From Kineosporia succinea (GTDB lineage: Bacteria > Actinomycetota > Actinomycetes > Actinomycetales > Kineosporiaceae), in the NCBI RefSeq assembly GCF_030811555.1, contig NZ_JAUSQZ010000001.1, positions 496,001-560,000 on the forward strand: 64,000 nt of DNA. Reading direction: 5' to 3'. The notes beneath the pieces were generated by a model, which was not told where the DNA came from, did not search any database, and saw nothing but the letters and a program-made list of their open reading frames with translations. Positions 24,049-33,687 of this stretch are shown here, piece by piece. Position 1 is the first letter of the stretch; each line of letters opens with the position of its first letter. The translations under genes and the position numbers were made by a program.

Positions 24049-26973
24049 TCAGAGCAGGAAATGCAGGAGCAGGTAGACCACGGGGGCCGTGGGGAGCAAC
24101 GAGTCCATGCGGTCCATGATTCCGCCGTGGCCGGGGAGCAGGTTGCCCATGTCCTTGATGCCCAGGTCGCGCTTGAGCAGGGACTCGGACAGGTCGCCGC
24201 CGGTCGCGGTGAACACGGCCGCCGCCCCGACGATCGCGCCCACCCAGGGCTGACCGTCGAGCAGGAACACCGTGGCCGCCGTTCCCGCCACCAGGCAGGT
24301 GATCAGCGAGCCGGCGAAACCCTCCCAGGACTTCTTCGGGCTGATCTTCGGGGCCATCGGGTGCTTGCCGAACAGCACCCCCGCCACGTAACCACCGATG
24401 TCGCTGGCCGCGGTGACGATGATGAAGGTGACCACCCGTTCGGGCCCCTGGTCGGCCGCGAGCATGAGGATCGCGAACCCGGCCAGCAACGGCACGTACG
24501 CCGCCACGAACAGACCGGCCGTGACGTCTCGCATGGCCCCGTCGATGCCCTCGACTATTCGCCAGAGCAGGATGCCGAACGCCGTCAGCAGATAACTGAC
24601 GAGCAGCCCCTCCGGGCCCGCGACGTAGGCCGAGACCAGCATGCCGAGCGCACCGACGGCGACCGGGATGACCGGCACCACGATCTGCTTGGCCGCCAGG
24701 GCCCCGGACAGCTCCCAGACCGAGAGCACGACCACGAACGACGCCAGGGCGACGAACGCCTCCGGCCGCACGAACAGCGACACCAGGGCGAGAGCCGCCA
24801 GCCCGACGCCGACCCCGATGGCCGCGGGTAGGTTGCGCCCCGCGCGGCCGTGGTCCTTGGCCGCCACGGCGACGATTGTCGCATCCGGCTCGGGCGGGTT
24901 ATCCATGTTGCGCAGGGCCGCCCGGGCCTGCTCGTGTCCGGTGGGGTCGTTGTGCATCGAGCGGTCGCCTCGTTCGGATCTGTCGCCGCGCTCGCCACGC
25001 TCGGCCCGTCGTTGCCGGACGGGGCGGGTGCGCTCGTCCTCCTCGTGTTCCGGTGCGGGGAACGCGTCGTCGTACTGGTCGTGCTCGTCGCGGTTGCCGT
25101 AGCCGACGCGCTTGTCGTCGTAGTCGTCGCGCCGGCCGTAGCCGTCGTTGTGCTCGTCGCGCCGGCCGTGGCCGTCGGGGCGGTCGTAGCCGTCGCGGTC
25201 GTCGTAGCCGTCGCGCGCGGCGGTGGGGCGGCGGCCCGGCGGGGCGGGGAACGGGGAGGAGTCGCGCGTCTCGCGGGCGTTGCGGGGTTCGCGGGAGTCA
25301 CTGAGGACGCGGGGGTCCCGGGACCCCGGGGCGACGCGCGGGTCGCGGGGGTCACGGGAGTCGTGGCGGTCCGGGGACGCGTGCACGTCGCCGGTGTCCG
25401 GGGTGCGGCGGCCGCGGCCGAAGGGGCTGCGGCGTCCTTCGGCCGGGGTCGCGGGGGTGCTGCCGGGTTCCGGGAACGCGTCGGGCCGGCCGAGCAGTCC
25501 CCCGGACGCGCTGGGGAACGGGTCGGCCTCCTCACGCCCACGACCGAACGCACCCCGCCGGGCCTTGGCCGGATCGGGGAAGCCGTCGTCCGGCACCCCC
25601 TCGGCGGGAGTACCCGCGACCGGACCGGAGTCACCTCGGCCGCGGCCGAACACGCCTCGCCGGGCCTTCGCGGGGTCCGGGAAACCGTCATCGGGCATGC
25701 CCTCGGCCGGCGTACCCGACACCGAGCCCGAGTCACCTCGACCGAACGCGCTGCGACGAGCCTTCGCGGGATCCGGGAAACCGTCGTCCGGCACACCCTC
25801 GGCCGGCGTGCCCGGGATCGGCCCCGAGTCACCCCGGCCACGCCCGAACGCGCCACGCCGAGCTTTCGCCGGGTCGGGGAACGCCTCGGCCGGTGTACCC
25901 GGCGCCGGGCCGGAACCGCCGCGGCCGAACCGGCCCCGGGGCTGCGGGCCGCTGTCGGCGCCTCGGGGATCAGTACCTCGCGGATCGGTACCTCGGGCAT
26001 CAGTGCCTCGGGAACTGGTGCCGCGTGGGTCGGTGCCTCGGCCGTCCCTTCCCGTTCCGCGTTCGGCGCCCCGGCGGCCGGCCGGGGTCGAGGGGTCGGG
26101 GAAAGGTGAGGCGTCACGGCCGGATCGGCCGCCGGCCGCGGGTTCGTCGTCGGTCAGCGCCAGGGGTTCCGGGAAGTCGTCCACCTCGGGACGTCCGCGT
26201 CCGAACAGACCCCGACCACCCGTGGGAGGGCCGGACGGATCCGGTGTGCGACGGCCACGACCGAAGGCGCCCCGGCGGGCGCCCGCGCCGGGCGTCTGAG
26301 GACCCGCGAAGGTTCCCCGCTCCGGACCGCCACGGCCCGGCTGGGAGGTGCGTGCGTCGTCCGCGAAAGGGTCGGGTCCGGGGAAGGGATCCGCCTCGCC
26401 CCGCCCGCGACCGAAGAGGCCGCGACCGCCCGTGGGCGGCCCGGACGGATCCGCGCCGCGCCGACCGGACGGGAAAGGCCCGGTGTCGCGGGGGTTCTCG
26501 TGGTCGTCGGCGGGTGCCTCGCGGTACGGGTTCACCGGGATGCTGCCCGACTGGGTGGCGCGCTGAGGCAGGCCCGGGTGCGACGTGCCGCGCGCAGGCG
26601 CGGGCCGCGCGGAACCCCGGGGAGCATCCGCACCGCCGGAACCGCCGGAGCGGTCGAGGAACTGGTCGAACGACGACGTCGACGGGCCGTTGGAACGGAT
26701 GCCGTGACCACGGTCGCGCCCGAAGGCACGCCCGGAGGCACCACCGCGGGCCAGACGGTTACCGCCCAGACCTCCACTTCCCGGACGCCGACCGCCGAGA
26801 CCACCGGAGTCGTTCTGCTCCTCGCCCGGCCCCTCCGCCGGCCAGGCGTCGTTCTCACCGGTTCCGTCAGCGGCCTCTTCGGGCCACGCGTCCCTGGACG
26901 CCGGACCGCGTGCGGCCCGGCGTCCCCGGCGGGACGAGGAATCGGACGGACCAGAACCTCCGGCCACGCTCAT
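24049..26973 (-). CDS. cdsA: Phosphatidate cytidylyltransferase with ~710-residue disordered N-terminal extension
   Basis: 974 residues; the enzyme is only the last ~262. That part has eight or so membrane segments and the family signature: [25 protein letters not shown], then [14 protein letters not shown] with the metal-binding Asp residues. It makes CDP-diacylglycerol from phosphatidate and CTP. Residues 1-~710 are rich in Gly, Arg, Asp, Pro and Ser, with (G)RGxFGRGR motifs, a four-times-repeated ~36-residue block, and Tyr/Asp-rich stretches. The ATG at 26973 overlaps the frr stop (ATGA), which supports the long form. An internal ATG at 24957 could yield a near-standard enzyme. Confidence 0.9.
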   Translation of the reverse strand: MSVAGGSGPSDSSSRRGRRAARGPASRDAWPEEAADGTGENDAWPAEGPGEEQNDSGGLGGRRPGSGGLGGNRLARGGASGRAFGRDRGHGIRSNGPSTSSFDQFLDRSGGSGGADAPRGSARPAPARGTSHPGLPQRATQSGSIPVNPYREAPADDHENPRDTGPFPSGRRGADPSGPPTGGRGLFGRGRGEADPFPGPDPFADDARTSQPGRGGPERGTFAGPQTPGAGARRGAFGRGRRTPDPSGPPTGGRGLFGRGRPEVDDFPEPLALTDDEPAAGGRSGRDASPFPDPSTPAGRRGAERGTGRDGRGTDPRGTSSRGTDARGTDPRGTDPRGADSGPQPRGRFGRGGSGPAPGTPAEAFPDPAKARRGAFGRGRGDSGPIPGTPAEGVPDDGFPDPAKARRSAFGRGDSGSVSGTPAEGMPDDGFPDPAKARRGVFGRGRGDSGPVAGTPAEGVPDDGFPDPAKARRGAFGRGREEADPFPSASGGLLGRPDAFPEPGSTPATPAEGRRSPFGRGRRTPDTGDVHASPDRHDSRDPRDPRVAPGSRDPRVLSDSREPRNARETRDSSPFPAPPGRRPTAARDGYDDRDGYDRPDGHGRRDEHNDGYGRRDDYDDKRVGYGNRDEHDQYDDAFPAPEHEEDERTRPVRQRRAERGERGDRSERGDRSMHNDPTGHEQARAALRNMDNPPEPDATIVAVAAKDHGRAGRNLPAAIGVGVGLAALALVSLFVRPEAFVALASFVVVLSVWELSGALAAKQIVVPVIPVAVGALGMLVSAYVAGPEGLLVSYLLTAFGILLWRIVEGIDGAMRDVTAGLFVAAYVPLLAGFAILMLAADQGPERVVTFIIVTAASDIGGYVAGVLFGKHPMAPKISPKKSWEGFAGSLITCLVAGTAATVFLLDGQPWVGAIVGAAAVFTATGGDLSESLLKRDLGIKDMGNLLPGHGGIMDRMDSLLPTAPVVYLLLHFLL
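25555..25885 (-). repeat. Four in-frame repeats of ~105 bp inside cdsA
   Basis: Each unit encodes roughly [16 protein letters not shown] plus a DSGP..GTPAEG..DDG spacer. Copies differ at several positions, so they are older than a recent slippage event. Two further copies of a [16 protein letters not shown] block lie near 26205-26255 and 26410-26460. Confidence 0.75.
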
Positions 26974-27527
26974 ACCTCGAGAAGCTCGGTCTCCTTGTGC
27001 CGGAGCAGCTCGTCGATGGAGTCCACGTGGGACTTGGTCGACTGCTCCAGCTCCTTCTCGGCGCGGGCACCCTCGTCCTCGCCGATCTCACCGTCTTTCA
27101 CCGCGCGGTCGAGCGTTTCCTTGGCCTTGCGGCGCACACTGCGGATCGACACGCGGCCGTCTTCCGCCTTGGTGCGGGCGAGCTTGATGTACTCCTTGCG
27201 GCGCTCCTCCGTGAGCACCGGCAGCACCACGCGGATGATCTTGCCGTCGTTGCTCGGGTTGACGCCGAGGTTGGACGAGCGCAGCGCCTTCTCGATGTCG
27301 GTCAGGGCGCTCGCGTCGTACGGCTGGATCAGGATCTGCCGGGCCTCGGGCACCGTGAAGGAAGCCAGCTGCTGCAGCGGGGTCGGGGCGCCGTAGTACT
27401 CGACCGTGATCTTGTTGAACATGGCCGGGTTCGCGCGCCCCGTGCGGATGTTGCTGAAGTCTTCCTTGGCGACCTCGACCGCCTTGTCCATCTTCTCCTC
27501 GGCCTCGAGGAGGGTCTCGTCGATCAC
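26970..27527 (-). CDS. frr: Ribosome recycling factor
   Basis: 185 residues, standard length. It shows [25 protein letters not shown] given here as [15 protein letters not shown] then [15 protein letters not shown], and [13 protein letters not shown], all typical of RRF. With EF-G it splits post-termination ribosomes. GTG at 27527 with AAGGAG 5 bases upstream. The stop overlaps the cdsA start by 4 bp. Confidence 0.96.
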   Translation of the reverse strand: MIDETLLEAEEKMDKAVEVAKEDFSNIRTGRANPAMFNKITVEYYGAPTPLQQLASFTVPEARQILIQPYDASALTDIEKALRSSNLGVNPSNDGKIIRVVLPVLTEERRKEYIKLARTKAEDGRVSIRSVRRKAKETLDRAVKDGEIGEDEGARAEKELEQSTKSHVDSIDELLRHKETELLEV

Positions 27528-27617
27528 TGTCGCTCCTTCATCGCTACCTGTCGGCCGGGCGACCCGGACCGGATGTGCCGTGAAATCTTGCTAGGAACCG
27601 CCCCGAATCCGGCCGGA

Positions 27618-28352
27618 TCAGCCGGAGGTGACGAGCGTCCCGATTCTCTCACCCCGCACGGCGGCCGCGATGTTCCCTTCGCCCTCCATGCCGAAGACGA
27701 TCATGGGGAGCTTGTTGTCCATGCACAGGCTGAAAGCGGTGGCGTCGACCACCTTGAGCTGGCGGGTCAGCGCGTCGGTGTACGAGACCTCGTCGAGCTT
27801 GCTCGCCGTCGGGTCTTTGCGGGGGTCGGCGGTGTACACGCCGTCCACCCCGTTCTTGCTCATCAGCACCGCGTGCGCCTTGATCTCGAGGGCGCGCTGG
27901 GCCGCGGCCGTGTCGGTCGAGAAGTACGGCGCGCCCAGACCGGCCCCGAAGATCACCACTCGGTTCTTCTCCAGGTGACGGATGGCCTTGCGCGGGATGT
28001 ACGGCTCCGCGACCTGGCCCATCGTGATCGCCGTCTGCACCCGGGTGTCGATGCCCGCCTTCTCCAGGAAGTCCTGCAGCGCCAGGCAGTTCAGCACCGT
28101 GCCGAGCATGCCCATGTAGTCGGCGCGGCCGCGGTCCATGCCGCGCTGCGAGAGCTCGGCGCCACGCAGGAAGTTGCCACCACCGATGACGATGGCGATC
28201 TGGATGCCCTCCTTCGCGACCCCGGCGATCTGCTCGGCCAGGTGCGCCACCACGTCCGGATCGACGCCCAGCTGGCCGTTGCCGAACACCTCACCGGAGA
28301 GCTTCAGCAGCACCCGGCGCTGGGGCTTGACGGAATGCGAAGAGTCGGACAT
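27618..28352 (-). CDS. pyrH: Uridylate kinase
   Basis: 244 residues. The bacterial UMP kinase pattern is clear: [60 protein letters not shown] and [15 protein letters not shown]. It converts UMP to UDP. I chose the ATG at 28352 because AGGAGGT stands 8 bases upstream; longer readings lack a site. It lies between tsf and frr as in most actinobacteria, with 90 bp before frr. Confidence 0.96.
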   Translation of the reverse strand: MSDSSHSVKPQRRVLLKLSGEVFGNGQLGVDPDVVAHLAEQIAGVAKEGIQIAIVIGGGNFLRGAELSQRGMDRGRADYMGMLGTVLNCLALQDFLEKAGIDTRVQTAITMGQVAEPYIPRKAIRHLEKNRVVIFGAGLGAPYFSTDTAAAQRALEIKAHAVLMSKNGVDGVYTADPRKDPTASKLDEVSYTDALTRQLKVVDATAFSLCMDNKLPMIVFGMEGEGNIAAAVRGERIGTLVTSG

Positions 28353-28433
28353 CCAGCGGTACCTCCTGGTTCGTGGCGCCCGGCGGACGGGCGTCCGGGG
28401 GCAGTCTGCCGTATCGCACGGCCGACAGAGAAA

Positions 28434-28469
28434 AAGCCGGTGAGAGGCTGGTCTGCCTCTCACCGGCTT
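28434..28469 (-). terminator. Rho-independent terminator of rpsB-tsf
   Basis: A 15-bp stem (28434-28448 with 28455-28469) and 6-base loop, followed on the minus strand by TTTTTCTC. It lies 79 bp after the tsf stop and separates rpsB-tsf from pyrH-frr-cdsA. Confidence 0.9.
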
Positions 28470-28547
28470 GTCACCGGACGCTGTCCCGCAGTTGCGGGGA
28501 GCGACCGGGTGGTACTACCGGCTGTATCGATCAGCAGCCGGTATCGA

Positions 28548-29375
28548 TCAGACGCCCACCCGGAAGCGGTAGAAGCCGACGGCGGTGATGCCGGCGCCGT
28601 CGAGCACCTTCTGCACGGTGGTGCCCTGGTCCTTGGCGAACTTCTGCTCGACGAGCACGTTCTCCTTGAAGAACCCGGTCACGCGGCCTTCGACGATCTT
28701 CGGCAGCGCGCCCTCGGGCTTGCCCTCCTCGCGGGCCGTGGCCTCGGCGATGCGGCGCTCGTTCTCCACCACGTCGGCCGGGACCTCGTCGCGCGAGAGG
28801 TACAGCGGGGGCAGCGCGGCGATGTGGAGGGCGATGTCGCGCACGACGTCGCTCTCACCGCTGGCGCCGAAGAGCACGCCCACCTGCGGCGGCAGGTCGG
28901 GGCTGGTGCGGTGCAGGTAGGAGGCCACGAACGGGGCCTCGAGACGGGCCACGGCGCGCAGCTCGATCTTCTCGCCGATCGACGCGTTGGCGTCGTCGAG
29001 GAGCGCCTGCACGGTGCGGCCGTCGGCCACCTCGCTCTTCAGCAGGCTGTCGACGTCGGCGGCCTTGACGGCCACGGCCTGGTCGAGCACCTGCTGGAGG
29101 ACGACCTGGAACTTGTCGCCCTTGGAGACGAAGTCGGTCTCGCAGTCGAGCTCGACGAGCGTGCCCACGCCGGCCTCGGTGTACGCCGCGACGGCGCCCT
29201 GGGACGCGGTGCGCGACTCGCGCTTGGCCACACCCTTCTGGCCCTTGACGCGGAGGTACTCCATCGCCTTGTCGTAGTCGCCGTCGCTCTCGACGAGAGC
29301 GTTCTTGCAGTCCAGCATTCCGGCGCCGGTCTGCTCGCGCAGCTTCTTGACGTCGGCGGCGGTGTAGTTCGCCAT
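28548..29375 (-). CDS. tsf: Elongation factor Ts
   Basis: 275 residues. The N-terminal UBA-like segment KLREQTGAGMLDCKNAL and the motifs AKRESRTASQGAVAAY and ELDCETDFVSKGDKFQ are diagnostic. It exchanges GDP for GTP on EF-Tu. It follows rpsB by 121 bp and is closed by a strong terminator. Confidence 0.96.
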   Translation of the reverse strand: MANYTAADVKKLREQTGAGMLDCKNALVESDGDYDKAMEYLRVKGQKGVAKRESRTASQGAVAAYTEAGVGTLVELDCETDFVSKGDKFQVVLQQVLDQAVAVKAADVDSLLKSEVADGRTVQALLDDANASIGEKIELRAVARLEAPFVASYLHRTSPDLPPQVGVLFGASGESDVVRDIALHIAALPPLYLSRDEVPADVVENERRIAEATAREEGKPEGALPKIVEGRVTGFFKENVLVEQKFAKDQGTTVQKVLDGAGITAVGFYRFRVGV

Positions 29376-29496
29376 TGCTCTGACTCCTGTTTTGGTGAGG
29401 AGGTCGTCAGTTCGGTCGGATCAGGCGTCGGGCGCGCCGCCGGTGGGCGGCGCGCCCGGTACCTGGCTCACGAGCTCGTCAGAGCCCGGGTGGAGC

Positions 29497-30435
29497 TCAG
29501 TTCGAGGCGGTCTCGGCGGCCTCGGCAGCCGGAGCCTCGGCCGCGGGGGCCTCGGTGCTCTCGGCGGCGGGCGCCTCGGTGGCCTCGGCAGCCGGGGCCT
29601 CGGCCGCGGGGGCCTCGGTCGACTCGGCGGCGGGGGTGCCCTCGGCCTGACCGGCCAGCAGCTCGCGCTCCCACTCGGGCAGCGGCTCGGCGGCGGCGGC
29701 CGGGGTGCCCTCGGTCGCGGCGGCGGCGGTGTTCTGGCCACCACCGTGGCGGCTCATGAGACCGTCGGCGACGGCGTCGGCCACGACCCGGGTGAGCAGG
29801 GTGACGGAGCGGATCGCGTCGTCGTTGCCCGGGATCTTGTAGTCGACCTCGTCGGGGTCACAGTTGGTGTCGAGGATCGCGACGATCGGGATGCCGAGCT
29901 TACGGGCCTCGTCGACGGCCAGGTGCTCCTTCTTGGTGTCCACGATCCAGACCGCGCTCGGGACGCGGGCCATGTCGCGGATACCGCCGAGGGTGCGCTC
30001 CAGCTTGTCCTTCTCGCGGCGCAGGACGAGGAGTTCCTTCTTCGTCATGCCGCTCTTGGCCACGTCCTCGAAGTCGATGACCTCGAGCTCCTTGAGGCGC
30101 TGGAGCCGCTTGTGGACCGTCTGGAAGTTGGTGAGCATGCCGCCCAGCCAGCGCTGGTTCACGTAGGGCATGCCGACGCGCGTCGCCTGCTCGGCGATGG
30201 GCTCCTGGGCCTGCTTCTTCGTGCCGACGAAGAGGATGCTGCCGCCGTGGGCGACGGTCTCCTTGACGAACTCGTAGGCGCTGTCGATGAACGACAGCGA
30301 CTGCTGCAGGTCGATGATGTAGATGCCGTTGCGCTCGGTGAGGATGAAGCGCTTCATCTTCGGGTTCCAGCGACGGGTCTGGTGCCCGAAGTGCACACCG
30401 CTGCCGAGCAGCTGGCGCATCGTGACGACTGCCAT
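29497..30435 (-). CDS. rpsB: 30S ribosomal protein S2
   Basis: 312 residues. The S2 core ([66 protein letters not shown]) occupies ~250 residues. A C-terminal tail of ~60 residues is repetitive ([20 protein letters not shown]), an actinobacterial-type extension. ATG at 30435 with AGGAGA 7 bases upstream. Confidence 0.96.
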   Translation of the reverse strand: MAVVTMRQLLGSGVHFGHQTRRWNPKMKRFILTERNGIYIIDLQQSLSFIDSAYEFVKETVAHGGSILFVGTKKQAQEPIAEQATRVGMPYVNQRWLGGMLTNFQTVHKRLQRLKELEVIDFEDVAKSGMTKKELLVLRREKDKLERTLGGIRDMARVPSAVWIVDTKKEHLAVDEARKLGIPIVAILDTNCDPDEVDYKIPGNDDAIRSVTLLTRVVADAVADGLMSRHGGGQNTAAAATEGTPAAAAEPLPEWERELLAGQAEGTPAAESTEAPAAEAPAAEATEAPAAESTEAPAAEAPAAEAAETASN

Positions 30436-30776
30436 GGATCAATCTCCTAGGCGCGCACCACCGGTGGGTGGGCGCAGTTCTCTCGGTTGGTTCACGGCTC
30501 CGGGTGGTGCCGTGCCTGGTGCCCGCGACGTTCCGGACCTTCCGCCGGCTGATCAGGCAGCCGTCAGGGACAGGACCGAGCGGAACGCCGGCCCACCTTG
30601 CGGCGGGCCTGAATGCGGACACGCGAAGTCGACCGACTCGCGCCGGTCGCGTGGGCAGTCTACCCGCACTCCGGGGTGCGGGATGACGACGGTCTGGGAA
30701 CCCCGCGGAGCGCGGAGGCATTCCCGTTGATTCGCGGGGCTTTTGCCAGGTTCGGGTGGGCACCGGGTGCTCCTGC
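30436..30776 (-). other. rpsB leader and promoter region
   Basis: 341 bp without a gene. It should hold the rpsB promoter and untranslated leader. A TAGACT hexamer on the minus strand near 30660 could be a -10 element, but I see no matching -35. GC-rich inverted repeats (for example GGCCC...GGGCC near 30588-30609) may be leader structure for S2 autoregulation; not proven. Confidence 0.45.
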
Positions 30777-31592
30777 TCAAGGGTGGACGTCGTGGTCGCC
30801 GTGGTCGTCCGGGTCGCGCCGGTACCGGGTGACGATTCGGTAGTCCTTGGTGGGGCCGTCGACCTTCATGTCGACCAGGAGTTCGGGCTGGTTGGTGGGC
30901 CCGGGTTCGGTGCTGGGTTCGGTGCTGGGTTCGGTGCTGGGTTCGGTGCTGGGGCCGGTGCTGGGGCCGGTGCTGGGGCCGGTGCTGGGGCCGGTGCTGG
31001 GGCCGGTGCTGGGGCCGGTGCTGGGGCCGGTGCTGGGTTCGGTGCTGGGTTCGGTGCTGGGTTCGGTGCGGGGGCTGGGGCCGGTGCGGGGGCTGGGGTC
31101 GGTGCTGGGGTCGGTCGGGCGGGCCGCGCGGGGCTCGACGTCGTGGAGGCGGTAGGTGCCGCGGTACTGGTCGGCGACGCAGTCGTGGATGTCCTGGGCG
31201 GTGTAGACGACCGGGCGGGACGAGGTGGTGGCGTGAACGGGCGGGGTGGGCTCGGGCAGGGTTGGCTCGGGCGAGCTGACGGGGGCTGCCGGTTCCGGGG
31301 CGGTCTCGGGCTCGAAAGTGAGCAGGTGCATGGTGGTGCCGTTGGCGAGCAGCACCCGGATCAGGTCGTCTTCGAGGACGTACTCGTACTCACGGAACGC
31401 CGGGCCGACGTGTCCCGAGGGCAGGTGGAGCTCGACGTCCTCGCGGTAGTGGAGGCGGCCGGGGGCCATGGGGGTGAAGCGCGCCGTGCCGGTGGCCGTG
31501 CCCAGGTCCGGATGGATCACCCGGGTCAGCGTCCAGGTTCCGGTCAGCGTCTGGAAGACCCGCTCGGCGACGTTCACGGGTTCATTTTCCAT
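30777..31592 (-). CDS. DUF6314 family protein with PST(E/G) repeat insert
   Basis: 271 residues. DUF6314 (lipocalin-like, ~150 residues) marks: FQTLTGTWTLTRVI, GTARFTPMAPGRLHYREDVE, FREYEYVLEDDLIRVLLANG, CVADQYRGTYRL and DGPTKDYRIVTRYRR. Two low-complexity inserts interrupt it: a Pro/Glu/Ser segment (~residues 95-125) and ~14 PST(E/G) units (~residues 175-230). The insert splits the last two domain motifs, presumably as a surface loop. ATG at 31592; a GTG at 31577 is possible. Function of the family is unknown. Confidence 0.8.
   Translation of the reverse strand: MENEPVNVAERVFQTLTGTWTLTRVIHPDLGTATGTARFTPMAPGRLHYREDVELHLPSGHVGPAFREYEYVLEDDLIRVLLANGTTMHLLTFEPETAPEPAAPVSSPEPTLPEPTPPVHATTSSRPVVYTAQDIHDCVADQYRGTYRLHDVEPRAARPTDPSTDPSPRTGPSPRTEPSTEPSTEPSTGPSTGPSTGPSTGPSTGPSTGPSTGPSTEPSTEPSTEPSTEPGPTNQPELLVDMKVDGPTKDYRIVTRYRRDPDDHGDHDVHP
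30902..31069 (-). repeat. 12-bp tandem repeat, ~14 units, coding
   Basis: Alternating blocks of CTGGGTTCGGTG and CTGGGGCCGGTG, encoding PSTE and PSTG on the minus strand. Near-identity within blocks implies recent slippage expansion. Degenerate units continue to about 31115. Confidence 0.9.
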
Positions 31593-31679
31593 CCCCGCGC
31601 TTGGTGGGTGCGGCGACCGGGGCACTGCGACGTGGTCGGGGCCGGGCCGGCGGGCGGGCCGCTGATCTAGGGTTCCGGC

Positions 31680-32870
31680 ATGGTGAACGGTGCGTGGCGA
31701 CGGGTCGCGAAGGCGGCGGGGCTGCTCGACGGGGCCGGGGTGCCCGCGCCCACGATCTTCGCCCGGATGAGCGAACTGGCCACCCGCACCGGGGCGATCA
31801 ACCTGGGGCAGGGGTTTCCGGACACCGACGGGCCCTCGGCCGTGCTCGAGGCCGCCGTGGCGGCGATTCGCGGTGGGGCCAACCAGTACCCGCCCGGGCG
31901 GGGCATCGCTCCCCTGCGCCGGGCGGTCGCCGAGCACCAGCGCCACTGGTACGGCCTCGACCCGGACCCGGACACCGAAGTACTCGTCACCGCCGGCGCC
32001 ACCGAGGCGCTGACCGCCAGCATCATCGCGCTGACCGAGCCCGGCGACGAGGTGGTGGTGCTGGAGCCGATCTACGACTCGTACTCCGCCGCGATCGAGA
32101 TGGCCGGGGCGGTGCGCCGCACGGTGAAGCTGGAGTGGCCCGAATACCGGCTCACCGCCGAGGCTCTCGCCCGCGCCGTGACCGACCGCACCCGGCTCAT
32201 CCTGCTCAACACCCCGCACAACCCGACCGGTCGGGTGCTCGACCGGAGCGAGCTCGACCTGGTGGCCGGGGCCGCCCGCGACCACGACCTGATCGTGCTC
32301 GCCGACGAGGTCTACGAGCACCTGGCCTTCGCCCCGCACCAGCACGTGCCGATCGCGACGCTGCCCGGGATGGCCGACCGAACGGTGACGATCTCCTCGG
32401 CGGGCAAGACGTTCTCGGTGACCGGCTGGAAGATCGGCTGGCTGCACGCGCGGCCCGAGCTGGTCGACGCGATCACCGCCGTCAAGCAGTTCCTCACCTA
32501 CGTGAACGGCAGCCCGTTCCAGCCCGCCGTCGCCGCCGGACTGGCTCTGCCCGACGAGCAGTTCCGGGCCTTCGGTGAGGATCTGCGCGGCCGCAGCACC
32601 ATGCTCACCGACGGGCTGGCCGCCGCCGGGTTCGACGTACGCCCCAGCGACGGAACCTATTTCGTGATCGCCGACGCCACTCCCCTGGGCTACCGGGACG
32701 GCGCGGCCCTGTGCGACGACCTGCCCCGCCTCGCCGGAGTGGTGGGTGTGCCGGTGCAGGCGTTCGCCGAGGATCCGTCGCAGCCCTCGCCCCTGGTGCG
32801 CTTCGCCTGCTGCAAGCGCCCGGACGTGATCGCGGAGGCGGCCGAACGCCTGGCGGGCATGCGGCGCTGA
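31680..32870 (+). CDS. Class I/II aminotransferase (DapC/KAT-like)
   Basis: 396 residues, PLP fold type I. INLGQGFPDTDGP, YPPGRGIAPLRRAVAEH, NTPHNPTGRVL, LADEVYEHLAF and the Schiff-base Lys in SSAGKTFSVTGWKIGW identify the kynurenine/methionine aminotransferase or actinobacterial N-succinyldiaminopimelate aminotransferase group. AGGG lies 7 bases before the ATG. Divergent from the DUF6314 gene. Substrate cannot be fixed from sequence; a DapC role in lysine/peptidoglycan synthesis is plausible for actinobacteria. Confidence 0.82.
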   Translation: MVNGAWRRVAKAAGLLDGAGVPAPTIFARMSELATRTGAINLGQGFPDTDGPSAVLEAAVAAIRGGANQYPPGRGIAPLRRAVAEHQRHWYGLDPDPDTEVLVTAGATEALTASIIALTEPGDEVVVLEPIYDSYSAAIEMAGAVRRTVKLEWPEYRLTAEALARAVTDRTRLILLNTPHNPTGRVLDRSELDLVAGAARDHDLIVLADEVYEHLAFAPHQHVPIATLPGMADRTVTISSAGKTFSVTGWKIGWLHARPELVDAITAVKQFLTYVNGSPFQPAVAAGLALPDEQFRAFGEDLRGRSTMLTDGLAAAGFDVRPSDGTYFVIADATPLGYRDGAALCDDLPRLAGVVGVPVQAFAEDPSQPSPLVRFACCKRPDVIAEAAERLAGMRR

Positions 32871-32895
32871 CCCGGCCGCCGGGTGCGGCCCCGAT

Positions 32896-33504
32896 TCACG
32901 CCGCCGCACGGAACTTCCCCGGATGCGCGACGGACTTCGACGACCCGCCGCCCTGGTTCACGCTCAGCGCCGCGCCGGGTGCGGTCACCGGATCCAGGGG
33001 CAGGAGGATCGCCGGCCCCCGGCTCAGGCCGAGCAGTTCGAGCGGGTCGACGTAGGTGCCCTCCCGGCGCACACCCCAGTGCAGGCAGACTCCCGGCAGA
33101 CAGTGGCTGCCAGGGCCCGCGCCGAGCAGATCGCCCAGCACCGCTCCGGCCGCGACCGGCTCACCGCGCCGCACCCGGGTGCGCACCGGCTCGAAACTGC
33201 TCACCAGCCCGCCGCCGTGGTCGATGCTGACCACCGGCGTGCCCGCCACCACCCCGGCGAAGCTCACCGTGCCACCGGCCGGAGCGATCACCGGCTGGTT
33301 CACCGCGGCCCCGAGATCGACGCCGCGATGACCGGGCGACCAGGGGTGCGGGCCGACCGCGAAACCCCGAACCAGGGCGGGCCGGGGTTGCAGCGGCCAC
33401 TCCCAGCTCGACACCGGGGCCGGAGGCGGAGCCTCGACGGGGGCAGCGGCGGCCGGCGAAAAGGTCAGCAGCGCACCGAGAATCAGGATCAGGGTCGTCG
33501 TCAC
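32896..33504 (-). CDS. M23 family metallopeptidase-like protein, secreted
   Basis: 202 residues. A signal peptide (LILILGALLTFSPAAAAP) is followed by a lysostaphin-type fold: GHRGVDLGAAVNQPVIAPAGG with the first His/Asp pair, SIDHGGGLVSSFEPV, and CLHWGVRREGTYVDPL. The usual second motif HxH shows only one His (CLHWG), so zinc binding may be altered or the enzyme may be non-catalytic. GTG at 33504. It lies between an aminotransferase and whiG, near rpsB as in other actinobacteria. Probably a cell-wall hydrolase or regulator. Confidence 0.82.
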   Translation of the reverse strand: MTTTLILILGALLTFSPAAAAPVEAPPPAPVSSWEWPLQPRPALVRGFAVGPHPWSPGHRGVDLGAAVNQPVIAPAGGTVSFAGVVAGTPVVSIDHGGGLVSSFEPVRTRVRRGEPVAAGAVLGDLLGAGPGSHCLPGVCLHWGVRREGTYVDPLELLGLSRGPAILLPLDPVTAPGAALSVNQGGGSSKSVAHPGKFRAAA

Positions 33505-33637
33505 CGCACCAGGTTGCCGTCAGCCGCGGCGGCCCGGCCCTCCGAGCCGGCGGGCTGTGGAAAACCAGCCACTCGTGCCGTCCTGTGGACAGCTCGTGGC
33601 GACCGCCGCGTCCACCGTCACCGGAGGGCAAAACGCC

Positions 33638-33669
33638 GGGCGGCGCATCGGGTGACCGATGCGCCGCCC
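33638..33669 (-). terminator. Rho-independent terminator of whiG
   Basis: A perfect 14-bp stem (33638-33651 with 33656-33669) and 4-base loop; on the minus strand it is followed by CGGCGTTTTGCC. It stands 19 bp after the whiG stop. Confidence 0.85.
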
Positions 33670-33687
33670 CGGGCTGACCGTTGAGGG

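Noticed and set aside
25893-29759. 1288-codon open frame on the plus strand opposite cdsA, frr, pyrH and tsf
   Set aside because: It is a mirror frame caused by high GC. Third-position G/C follows the minus-strand genes, which carry clear family motifs.
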